Position numbers and translations under genes: made by a program
Shown: positions 25,641-32,404 of the stretch, one piece after another
Layout of the letters: every line of letters starts with the position of its first letter
Position numbering within the stretch: the stretch's first letter is position 1
DNA from: a bacterium BMS3Abin03
Lineage (GTDB): Bacteria > Bacteroidota > Ignavibacteria > Ignavibacteriales > Ignavibacteriaceae
DNA length: 32,404 nucleotides
Assembly (NCBI GenBank): GCA_002898075.1
Contig: BDSV01000063.1
Location: 1-32,404 of the forward strand
Reading direction: 5' to 3'
The notes under the pieces: generated by a model
Seen by the model: only the letters and a program-made list of their open reading frames with translations
Databases searched by the model: none
Told to the model about the DNA's origin: nothing

Positions 25641-28142
25641 ATGAAATTCTTTCTCATTCTTTTTTTGATTTTAAATGGCGTGATTGCAGCACAGCAAGCC
25701 GGCTTAAAGGGCAGGGTCCTCGATGCAGAAACAAAATCACCCTTACCCGGGGCAAATGTTGTTCTGATTGATGAGCAAACTACAGGAGCTGCAACAGATT
25801 CTAACGGCGAATTCTCATTTGAGGATGAATATTCGTCTTCCGCCCGGTTGCTGATAAGTTATGTCGGATATGAAACAAGAAAAATTTCTTTAGATGATTT
25901 AACTTCAATTCCATCGGTTGTTAGCAAAAGCGGCGAGCGAGTTTATCTTTTCTATCTCACAACAAAAATAATTCCTTCGCAAACTGTTCTTATTGAAGCT
26001 TCTGTTGGAACGAAGGGAATAACACCAATTGCATTCGATCAGATAAAACAGAAACAGATTGAAGAAAATTACACAGTGTTCGATATACCGAAATACTTGA
26101 GTGATCTTCCTTCTACAACATTTTATTCCGAAAGCGGAAATGCAATCGGGTACAACTATTTAAGCATTCGCGGTTTCGATCAAAGAAGAATATCCGTATC
26201 GATAAATGGTATTCCGCAGAATGATCCGGAAGACAACAATGTTTACTGGCTCGATTTCCCCGATCTGCTATCAAGCACCGGTTTGATACAGGTTCAGCGT
26301 GGCGCCGGTTCCGGTGTATTCGGCTATCCTGCAATCGGCGGTTCGATTAACATAATTACTTCCTCTTTTTCAAACAGACCGAAGGTTGAACTTAATGCAT
26401 CTTACGGTTCGTATGTTACACGAAAATACTCAGCAGCTTTTTCAAGCGGCTTGATCGATAATAAATATTCCGTCTATGGAAAACTTGGGCAGATACTCAG
26501 CTCGGGTTATAAAAATTCTACATGGGTTAATTTTAAATCATACTTTCTTTCCGCGGTACGGTACGATAAAAACTTTACAACCCAGTTTAACTTTTACGGC
26601 GGACCTCTCGCCGATGGATTAGGTTATACCGGTATAGCAAAATTTGCAGTGAAAGATAAAGAATTAAGAAAAGCAAATTATTCATACTGGGAAGCAGATA
26701 AGAACGGATATACATTTACACTCGATAGAAGACCCGAAGAGATTGAGAATTTTTCGCAGCCTCATTTCGAATTATTAAATGAGTGGCAGATCAACAATAA
26801 CTTGAAATTCAACTCAGCATTATTTCTTATTTTGGGCGATGGCTTTTTTGATTTTGACGGTTCCTGGGCTGATACAACTTACCTCCGCTTAACCCGGGAT
26901 AATGGATTCAATCCATCTCAAAATCCCGGTAATGTACTAATAAGAGCAATGGTGGAAAATACGCAGTACGGATGGATTCCGCGATTCAGTCTCAATCATA
27001 CAAATGGTGTTTTTATTTTTGGTGCGGAACTTAGAAAGCACAGATCGGTCCATTGGGGAAGCGTTAATTATGGCGAGAACTTACCCGAAGGAATTACAAA
27101 AGATTATCGTTACTATTATTACCGCGGCGGTAAAGATATCGCAAGTGCATTTGTTCACGAGACATACTACTTAAATGATCAAATAAATCTTTTGGGTGAA
27201 TTACAGCTCGCATATCATCAATATAGATTATATGATGAAAAATATGTTGGGACTGATTTAAAAATTGGAAATACTTTTTTTAATCCGCGCTTTGGAATAA
27301 ATTACAAACCAATCGATCCGTTGAATATCTATTTTTCATTCGCAAGAGTATCACGTGAACCGCGCTTAAAAACTTATTATGATGCAGCGGAGTCAAGCGG
27401 TGGTGCAGTTCCGCAATTCCAGCAAAATCCGGATGGTTCGTATGACTTTAGCAAACCGTTAGTGAAGCCGGAAACCATGAATGATTTTGAGGTGGGTTCT
27501 ACTTTAGCAGGTAATACTTTTTCCGTTACTTTGAATTTTTTCTATATGTTATTCAATGATGAAATTATAAAAAACGGACAGTTGGATAGATTCGGTCAAC
27601 CTGTAACCGGAAATGTTGACAGAACCATCCATACAGGAGCAGAGTTATCTTTCATTGTAAAATTGTGGGAAAATAAAATTGAGTTAATCGGTAATGGAAC
27701 TGTAAGCAGAAATACTATTGAAAAAGGCAAGTTCTTCACAAATGCCGGTAACTCTATCGATTTGAGCGGTAATAAAATAGGCGGGTTCCCCGGTTATCTT
27801 GCGAACCTGGGAATTAGCTTTAAGTATAATGGCTGGTATTTCAGATTGAATGGAAAGTATGTCGGAAAGTTTTTCTCTGATAATTATGACGAAAATCTGA
27901 AAATTTATTTGCAGCAGTTTCCCGGCTTCGTTAGTTACACGGATAATGTGAATGATGCGTATTTTGTTTCGGATTTTTACGCTAGCTATGAATTCCCGTT
28001 TATAAATTCTTTAACACCCTGGAAAATATTTGTACAAGTAAATAATATTTTTGATAACTTGTATTCGGCTTATGCAATCGGGAAAGAATTTTTCCCCGCT
28101 GCCGAAAGAAATTTTATTGCCGGGATTCAGTTTGGATTATAA
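25641..28142 (+). CDS. TonB-dependent outer-membrane receptor, predicted thiamine transporter
   Basis: An 833-residue outer-membrane active transporter. A signal peptide (MKFFLILFLILNGVIAAQQ) is followed by a carboxypeptidase-regulatory-like domain ('GLKGRVLDAETKSPLPGANV', 'DSNGEFSF', 'LLISYVGYETRKISL', about 21-95). The plug domain contains 'YLSIRGFDQRRISVSINGIP' and 'VQRGAGSGVFGYPAIGGSIN'. A 22-strand-type barrel follows, ending 'RNFIAGIQFGL' with late motifs 'VKPETMNDFEVG' and 'IFVQVNNIFDNLYSAYAIG'. I chose the ATG at 25641 over 25629: GAGG (25631-25634) lies six bases upstream and the signal peptide is then clean. The substrate, thiamine or its phosphates, is inferred from the riboswitch directly upstream and from the thiamine pyrophosphokinase gene that follows. 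Expression should fall when TPP is plentiful. Confidence 0.92.
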   Translation: MKFFLILFLILNGVIAAQQAGLKGRVLDAETKSPLPGANVVLIDEQTTGAATDSNGEFSFEDEYSSSARLLISYVGYETRKISLDDLTSIPSVVSKSGERVYLFYLTTKIIPSQTVLIEASVGTKGITPIAFDQIKQKQIEENYTVFDIPKYLSDLPSTTFYSESGNAIGYNYLSIRGFDQRRISVSINGIPQNDPEDNNVYWLDFPDLLSSTGLIQVQRGAGSGVFGYPAIGGSINIITSSFSNRPKVELNASYGSYVTRKYSAAFSSGLIDNKYSVYGKLGQILSSGYKNSTWVNFKSYFLSAVRYDKNFTTQFNFYGGPLADGLGYTGIAKFAVKDKELRKANYSYWEADKNGYTFTLDRRPEEIENFSQPHFELLNEWQINNNLKFNSALFLILGDGFFDFDGSWADTTYLRLTRDNGFNPSQNPGNVLIRAMVENTQYGWIPRFSLNHTNGVFIFGAELRKHRSVHWGSVNYGENLPEGITKDYRYYYYRGGKDIASAFVHETYYLNDQINLLGELQLAYHQYRLYDEKYVGTDLKIGNTFFNPRFGINYKPIDPLNIYFSFARVSREPRLKTYYDAAESSGGAVPQFQQNPDGSYDFSKPLVKPETMNDFEVGSTLAGNTFSVTLNFFYMLFNDEIIKNGQLDRFGQPVTGNVDRTIHTGAELSFIVKLWENKIELIGNGTVSRNTIEKGKFFTNAGNSIDLSGNKIGGFPGYLANLGISFKYNGWYFRLNGKYVGKFFSDNYDENLKIYLQQFPGFVSYTDNVNDAYFVSDFYASYEFPFINSLTPWKIFVQVNNIFDNLYSAYAIGKEFFPAAERNFIAGIQFGL

Positions 28143-28158
28143 AATTTTTAGAAGTTTT

Positions 28159-28223
28159 GTCATTCCCACGAAAGTGGGAATCTCATATCAAGAAATAAGA
28201 TTCCGCATCGAGTGCGGAATGAC
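28159..28223. repeat. paired palindromic repeat in the gap before the thiamine pyrophosphokinase gene
   Basis: GTCATTCCCACGAAAGTGGG...AATC (28159-28182) and GATTCCGCATCGAGTGCGG...AATGAC (28199-28223) are each palindromic. They also form an inverted pair with each other, so the RNA can fold as two small hairpins or one long one. This is the ATTCCC/GGGAAT class of dispersed intergenic repeat known from many bacteria. It fills half of the 128-base space between receptor and kinase and has no T-run, so it should not stop transcription. Confidence 0.8.
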
Positions 28224-28270
28224 ATTAGCAAAGCATCGATAAACCTTAAGAATTCTATTGAGGAAAATTT

Positions 28271-28933
28271 TTGAAAAAATGTATAATACTTGCAAACGGT
28301 AAACCGCCGCAAAAAAGCATAATCACATTCTTTCAGAAGAATGGATACGATACTTTAATCTGTGCGGATGGCGGCGCAAACTCTGCTTTGAAGTTGAGCT
28401 TAACTCCGGATTATATTATTGGTGATTTAGATTCGATCAGTAAAGCTGCGTTGAAGAAATTCGAAAATAAATCGAAAATAATTCAGCACAAAAGACAAAC
28501 AGATACCGATGTGGAAAAATGTTTGAAATTTGCCATCAACAAAAAATTTAATGAAGCACTGCTCATCGGGGTAACGGGAGATAGATTAGATCATACTTTC
28601 TGCAATCTTGGAATTGTTCTAAAGTTCTTCGCTAAAATAAATCTCTCACTCATAGCTGAGAATTCATATTTAAAACCATACGCGCACAATGTTGAACTTA
28701 AATCTATTAAAGGAGAAATTGTATCACTTTATGGATTTGATAGTAAAACAAAAATAACTTCCAAAGGATTAAAATACCCGTTAAATAATATTTCACTTCC
28801 GTTCGGAAAAAAAGAAAGCACAAGTAATGTTTCTAATTCAAACAGGGTATGCATTAAAATTAAAAACGGGGTTATATTTATTATCAGAGATTTCAACACG
28901 ATGAGAAAGCATGGTCTCTTTCAATTCGATTGA
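28271..28933 (+). CDS. thiN: thiamine pyrophosphokinase
   Basis: Transfers pyrophosphate from ATP to thiamine, making the active cofactor TPP in the cytoplasm. The 220-residue protein carries the family motifs 'CADGGANSALKL', 'PDYIIGDLDSIS' with the metal-binding acidic triplet, 'HKRQTDTDVEKCLKFA' and 'LIGVTGDRLDHTFCNLGIVL'. A shorter C-terminal beta domain probably holds the thiamine-binding part. The start is TTG at 28271; GAGGA (28260-28264) lies six bases before it. It overlaps the symporter gene by 23 bases, so both are translationally coupled. As part of the riboswitch operon it turns imported thiamine into the very ligand that shuts the operon down. Confidence 0.94.
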   Translation: MKKCIILANGKPPQKSIITFFQKNGYDTLICADGGANSALKLSLTPDYIIGDLDSISKAALKKFENKSKIIQHKRQTDTDVEKCLKFAINKKFNEALLIGVTGDRLDHTFCNLGIVLKFFAKINLSLIAENSYLKPYAHNVELKSIKGEIVSLYGFDSKTKITSKGLKYPLNNISLPFGKKESTSNVSNSNRVCIKIKNGVIFIIRDFNTMRKHGLFQFD

Positions 28934-30329
28934 CATCATAATAATCCTTCTGTTTTTTTCTTCAATCCTAGTAATAGGATTTTACAGCGGAAGAAAAACA
29001 ACTTCGCAGGCAGATGATTATCTCCTCTCCGGTCGGAAAGTAGGTTTGTTTCTTTTCATACTCACGAATGTCTCCACGTGGTACGGCGGTATTCTCGGAG
29101 TCGGTGAATTCACTTATCGCTATGGAATTGTTAGCTGGTTTACGCAAGGTTTTCCTTATTATATTTTCGCTTTACTGTTTGCAATATTCTTCGCAAAAAA
29201 AATCAGGGAGGCGTCACTCTTTACAATCCCGGATAAACTCACCGAAGTTTACGGAAAGAAAGTCGGTTTGCTTTCTGCTTTGATTGTGTTCATACTTGTT
29301 TCTCCTGCACCTTATCTGCTTATGACTGCAAGCCTGCTTTCTTTACTTTTTAAAATCAGCATTTTACCGGCTTTAATTATTGCGCTTATTCTTTCGATAG
29401 CTTACTTAATTAAAGGCGGGTTTCGTGCAAACATTTATGCGGACGCATTACAGTTCTTTGTTATGTTTGCCGGGTTTATTTTGATTGTGATTTTCTCCAC
29501 AGATACTTTCGGCGGCTTTAATTTCTTAACTGAAAATCTTCCCCGGAATCATCTTACATTAACAGGCAACACTTCAATCACATTTATAATCGTTTGGTTT
29601 TTAATTGCATTATGGACTTTCGCCGATCCCGGTTTTCATCAAAGATGTTACGCTGCAAAGAACGGTAATGTTGCAGTTAAAGGGATAATAATTTCAATAT
29701 TTTTCTGGGCTTTGTTCGATTTTCTTACAACTACAACGGGATTATTCTCACGCGCAGTATTACCCAATTTAACAAATCCCGTTTTATCTTTTCCTCTTTA
29801 TGCAGAAAAAGTTTTGCCTGCAGGAGTGAAAGGAATTTTTTACGCTGCTCTTTTTGCAACAATTCTTTCCACGCTAAACAGTTTTTTATTTTTAAGTGGA
29901 ACAACAATCGGAAGAGATTTTATTTATCGGGGCGTAGTCCCGCTCAACGGGACGAAGCCTGATTCATTCACAATTAGTAAAGAATCCAAACTAAAATCCT
30001 ATACAATAATCGGATTATTCATTTCGGGAATACTTGCTATAATACTTGCATTACTTATTCCATCAGTAATAGAAATATGGTATACGATTGGTTCACTTTT
30101 TATTCCGGCTATAATTCTTCCTGTTGTAAGCGCTTATTATCCGAAGATAAGAATAAACAAGAATTATTTACTTATTGAAATGGTAGCAGCAATCTCTGCA
30201 AGTACAATTTGGTATTTTTTGAGAAATAATTTTGTTTCACATCAATTACTTGCAGAAGTTGAGCCGATGTTGGTTGGATTGTTTCTGGCTTTTGTTATTC
30301 ATATTGTCGGAATTTATTATCGTAAATAG
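28911..30329 (+). CDS. sodium:solute symporter (SSS family), predicted inner-membrane thiamine importer
   Basis: A 472-residue membrane protein with about 13 hydrophobic segments, as in SSS (PanF/PutP-like) transporters. Family features include the N-terminal 'GFYSGRKTTSQADDYLLSGR', 'LTNVSTWYGGILGVGEFTY' with unwound-helix character, 'YLIKGGFRANIYADALQFFV' and 'FWALFDFLTTTTGLFSRAVL'. 'ATILSTLNSFLFLSGTTIGR' follows in the second half. It overlaps the thiamine pyrophosphokinase gene by 23 bases and lies in the TPP-riboswitch operon, so thiamine or a precursor is the likely substrate; this is inference from context, because SSS substrates range widely. In many Bacteroidota the same operon slot is taken by PnuT instead. 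An in-frame palindrome encodes the loop at residues 340-353. Confidence 0.9.
   Translation: MVSFNSIDIIIILLFFSSILVIGFYSGRKTTSQADDYLLSGRKVGLFLFILTNVSTWYGGILGVGEFTYRYGIVSWFTQGFPYYIFALLFAIFFAKKIREASLFTIPDKLTEVYGKKVGLLSALIVFILVSPAPYLLMTASLLSLLFKISILPALIIALILSIAYLIKGGFRANIYADALQFFVMFAGFILIVIFSTDTFGGFNFLTENLPRNHLTLTGNTSITFIIVWFLIALWTFADPGFHQRCYAAKNGNVAVKGIIISIFFWALFDFLTTTTGLFSRAVLPNLTNPVLSFPLYAEKVLPAGVKGIFYAALFATILSTLNSFLFLSGTTIGRDFIYRGVVPLNGTKPDSFTISKESKLKSYTIIGLFISGILAIILALLIPSVIEIWYTIGSLFIPAIILPVVSAYYPKIRINKNYLLIEMVAAISASTIWYFLRNNFVSHQLLAEVEPMLVGLFLAFVIHIVGIYYRK
29929..29960. repeat. palindromic repeat inside the symporter coding sequence
   Basis: GTCCCG (29937-29942) and CGGGAC (29948-29953) form a 6-bp stem around CTCAA, with outer GGC/GCC pairing across a GTA/GAA internal loop. 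In protein it encodes 'RGVVPLNGTKPDSF' in the loop after 'TIGRDFIY', rich in Gly/Pro and different from the hydrophobic or charged residues around it. That it is an inserted element is inference. Confidence 0.55.
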
Positions 30330-30587
30330 TATTTGCAATTACCATTAAAAGCTTTAGTTTTGAATGTAAAATGTTATAATAGTAAACTAAGTAAATCCAG
30401 CGGGGAAATATAAATTTGAATGAAATGCAAGTGGATTTCCTTATGAGATAAATTTCTGCAAGTTGTTTTTAGGAAATTTTGTTGAGACAAGAATCTTTCA
30501 TTGCTCTAATAAAAACTCTCATATTTTTAGTGACAAATTGAAATATTATAAAATGTTCTTATTAACTTTTCGAAGAAAGAAATTACT

Positions 30588-32294
30588 TTGAAAACCATTT
30601 TACTATCAAAAGGTTGGATTTGCAGATTGCCATTGTTGGCATTAACGTTTCTGATATTATTAGTTAGCAACAAATTGTTCGCGCAAAATGTGCAATGGAT
30701 TGCCCGCTATGACGGCCCTGCGAATTACGGGGACAAAGCTATAGCTATCGAATTAGATAAATTAGGAAATATTTACGTTACGGGATACAGCTATAACTCA
30801 GCAACAGCTTATGATTATACTACAATCAAGTACAACTCATTTGGAGACACAATATGGACTGCGCGTTACAACGGACCGGATAATTATTATGATGTACCTA
30901 CTGCTATGGTACTTGATGATTCGGGGAATGTTTATGTAACGGGATGGAGCGAAAATACAATTCCTTATGATGATGACATTGCAACAGTTAAGTATAATTC
31001 AGACGGAGTAATGCAATGGGTTAATCGCTATGATTATCCCGATATTCTATCAGATGAGAGAGCTAATGCTATAGCCATAGATGATTCTGGTAATGTTTAT
31101 GTCACAGGATATATTTATCCTTCAGGTTCTTGGAGTGATTACCTGACGATTAAGTACAATCCGGCAGGGGATACACTATGGACTGCCCGTTATAATGGTC
31201 CGATGGATGCTTCTGATGCAGCAAATGCGATTGCGGTAGATGGTTTGGGAAATGTATATGTAACAGGGAACAGCTTTGGTACATCTTCCAAAGATTACAC
31301 AACAATAAAATATAATTCGAACGGTCAAACAATATGGGTTGCTCGCTACAATAGTCCACAAGATTGGGTAGAAGAAGCTAGAGCAATGGCAGTAGATAAA
31401 TCAGGCAATGTGTATGTAACAGGACGGAGTTATAATGATTCAGTAACTCAAATGGATTATTTAACGGTTAAGTTTGATTCGTCTGGTGTATTAGAATGGG
31501 TTTCTCGTTATCCAAATACTCATTCTTCCTTATTCGACGCAAATGACATAGTTTTAGATGACTCAAATTATGTTTATATAACAGGATATAGTTCAAATTA
31601 TACAACAATAAAATACAGCTTGTCCGGTGATACAATATGGGTTGCAAGCTACCAGGACTCAATACATTTTCTTGGAGTAGGGAATGCTTTAGCAGTTGAT
31701 ACATCAGGGAATGTTTATATAACGGGTTTTACACTTGGCCCAGGTTCTTCTAACGATTATAGTACCGTTAAGTATAGCTCATTAGGAGATTTTCAATGGG
31801 TTGCTTACTACAATGGTCCTTCGAATAAAGTTGACATTGCCACAGATATTGCTGTGGATGAATCTGGAAACGTCTATGTGACAGGATATAGTGTTGATGC
31901 AATTTCGTCGGCTGATTACCTGACTATAAAATATGTGCAAGGACCTGTTGCATCAATGCAGGATGATTTGTCTGTACCTGTATCGTTTTCTCTTTCCCAA
32001 AACTACCCAAACCCTTTCAACCCAACTACCAAAATAAAATTTACAATCCCACAGTCTCCCCTCCTTGGAGGGGATGGAAGGGGTGGGTTTGTTACATTAA
32101 TAGTTTACGATGTTTTAGGCAAAGAAATTTCAACACTTGTTAACGAAGAAAAACCTGCAGGAAATTATGAAGTTGAGTTTAACGGGGAAGGATTAACGAG
32201 CGGAATATATTTTTACCAGCTAAGGGTAGGAGATCCCGAATCAAGTTCGGGACAAGGTTTTATTGAAACTAAGAAGATGGTACTATTGCGATGA
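30588..32294 (+). CDS. secreted beta-propeller (SBBP repeat) protein with type IX secretion sorting domain
   Basis: A 568-residue exported protein. A signal peptide ('LLALTFLILLVSNKLFAQ') follows the TTG start at 30588. Residues about 30-450 contain eight repeats of the form 'A.A...D..GNVYVTG.S.....DY.TIKYN..G...W.ARY', the SBBP/beta-propeller type, predicting one closed propeller. The C-terminal domain (about 465-568) starts with 'SLSQNYPNPFNPTTKIKF' and contains 'LIVYDVLGKEISTLVNEEKP', 'SGIYFYQL' and 'ETKKMVLLR': a type A type IX secretion sorting domain, cleaved and exchanged for surface attachment or release. Two stretches in that domain, 490-501 and 549-557, are palindromic repeat insertions. 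The function of the propeller is unknown; adhesion or ligand binding is a guess. The upstream 258-base gap holds no clear promoter. Confidence 0.9.
   Translation: MKTILLSKGWICRLPLLALTFLILLVSNKLFAQNVQWIARYDGPANYGDKAIAIELDKLGNIYVTGYSYNSATAYDYTTIKYNSFGDTIWTARYNGPDNYYDVPTAMVLDDSGNVYVTGWSENTIPYDDDIATVKYNSDGVMQWVNRYDYPDILSDERANAIAIDDSGNVYVTGYIYPSGSWSDYLTIKYNPAGDTLWTARYNGPMDASDAANAIAVDGLGNVYVTGNSFGTSSKDYTTIKYNSNGQTIWVARYNSPQDWVEEARAMAVDKSGNVYVTGRSYNDSVTQMDYLTVKFDSSGVLEWVSRYPNTHSSLFDANDIVLDDSNYVYITGYSSNYTTIKYSLSGDTIWVASYQDSIHFLGVGNALAVDTSGNVYITGFTLGPGSSNDYSTVKYSSLGDFQWVAYYNGPSNKVDIATDIAVDESGNVYVTGYSVDAISSADYLTIKYVQGPVASMQDDLSVPVSFSLSQNYPNPFNPTTKIKFTIPQSPLLGGDGRGGFVTLIVYDVLGKEISTLVNEEKPAGNYEVEFNGEGLTSGIYFYQLRVGDPESSSGQGFIETKKMVLLR
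32057..32090 (+). repeat. CCCCTCC-TT-GGAGGGG repeat inside the sorting-domain coding sequence
   Basis: TCCCCTCCTTGGAGGGGATG and the following AAGGGGTGGGTTT encode 'SPLLGGDGRGGF' (residues 490-501) between the strands 'KFTIPQ' and 'VTLIVYDVLG'. These strands are normally joined by a short turn in such domains. A near-identical copy lies at 32307-32338, just past the gene. Confidence 0.75.
32234..32252. repeat. second palindromic repeat inside the sorting-domain coding sequence
   Basis: TCCCGAA (32234-32240) and TTCGGGA (32246-32252) form a perfect 7-bp stem around TCAAG. The stretch encodes 'DPESSSGQG' (549-557) between 'YFYQLRVG' and 'FIETKKMVLLR', which are adjacent in typical sorting domains. 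Confidence 0.65.
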
Positions 32295-32306
32295 ATAATT
32301 TGATTT

Positions 32307-32338
32307 TCCCCTCCTTGGAGGGGATTAAGGGGTGGTTT
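32307..32338 (+). repeat. intergenic copy of the CCCCTCC-TT-GGAGGGG repeat
   Basis: TTCCCCTCCTTGGAGGGGAT followed by TAAGGGGTGGTTTAT lies 12 bases after the stop codon of the propeller gene. It matches the intragenic copy at 32057-32090 over its whole length with only small differences, on the same strand and about 250 bases away. The first 19 bases are identical in both. Confidence 0.85.
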
Positions 32339-32404
32339 ATTAAATTGTAATACATCTGTTTCTTAGTTAATGAGATGTTGCAGTTATTTATTTACTTAGT
32401 TTTC

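Noticed and set aside
28051-28242. Short + strand open frame of 63 codons overlapping the end of the TonB receptor
   Set aside because: Its second half is translated from the palindromic repeat at 28159-28223, giving the kind of spurious peptide such repeats often yield. It has no ribosome binding site of its own.
30330-30587. Possible promoter or small RNA in the gap before the propeller gene
   Set aside because: TATAAT-like and TTG-like words occur, but none is at suitable spacing, and no stable hairpin with a T-run was seen.
32057-32338. The two CCCCTCC repeats as terminal repeats of an insertion sequence
   Set aside because: They are in the same orientation, and the DNA between them is the continuous end of the propeller gene with no transposase.

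Overview
The window looks like chromosomal DNA from a Bacteroidota/Ignavibacteria-type bacterium (FCB group). The main reasons are a type IX secretion sorting domain with the SQNYPNPFNPTT motif, a TonB-dependent receptor with an N-terminal carboxypeptidase-regulatory-like domain, promoter-like TAnnTTTG boxes, AT-rich DNA and many TTG/GTG starts. This placement is inference; no rRNA or tRNA gene is present to confirm it. All genes but one run on the + strand.

Layout. 1-3403: the end of an unidentified, possibly TPR-like protein, an AI-2E family membrane protein and a CCA-adding enzyme. 3418-3858 (minus): a small exported hypothetical. 4162-10103: a compact five-gene export operon (TolC-like channel, periplasmic adaptor, ABC ATPase, two paralogous MacB/FtsX-type permeases), ended by two REP-like hairpins. 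10336-14297: a very large uncharacterised exported, probably outer-membrane protein, then a NUDIX hydrolase. 14558-17212: a PfkB-family kinase, mtnA and recO with overlapping ends. 17257-22316: a DegP/HtrA protease with a strong terminator, aroC, a metallo-beta-lactamase-fold hydrolase and an acyl-CoA carboxylase beta subunit. 22430-25417: a lytic transglycosylase lipoprotein with eight LysM domains.

The most interesting part is 25414-30329. A promoter overlapping the end of the LysM gene drives a TPP riboswitch whose terminator and competing antiterminator can be read directly from the sequence. Behind it lie a TonB-dependent receptor, a thiamine pyrophosphokinase and a sodium:solute symporter. 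Together they form a predicted thiamine uptake and activation pathway: outer-membrane import, inner-membrane import, then trapping as TPP. The riboswitch closes the feedback loop.

The last gene (30588-32294) is an eight-repeat beta-propeller protein addressed to the type IX secretion system.

A second theme is small palindromic repeats. Several lie between genes (10107-10232, 28159-28223, 32307-32338). Three appear to sit in frame inside coding sequence: one in a loop of the symporter and two in the type IX sorting domain, one of which has a near-identical copy just downstream of the gene.
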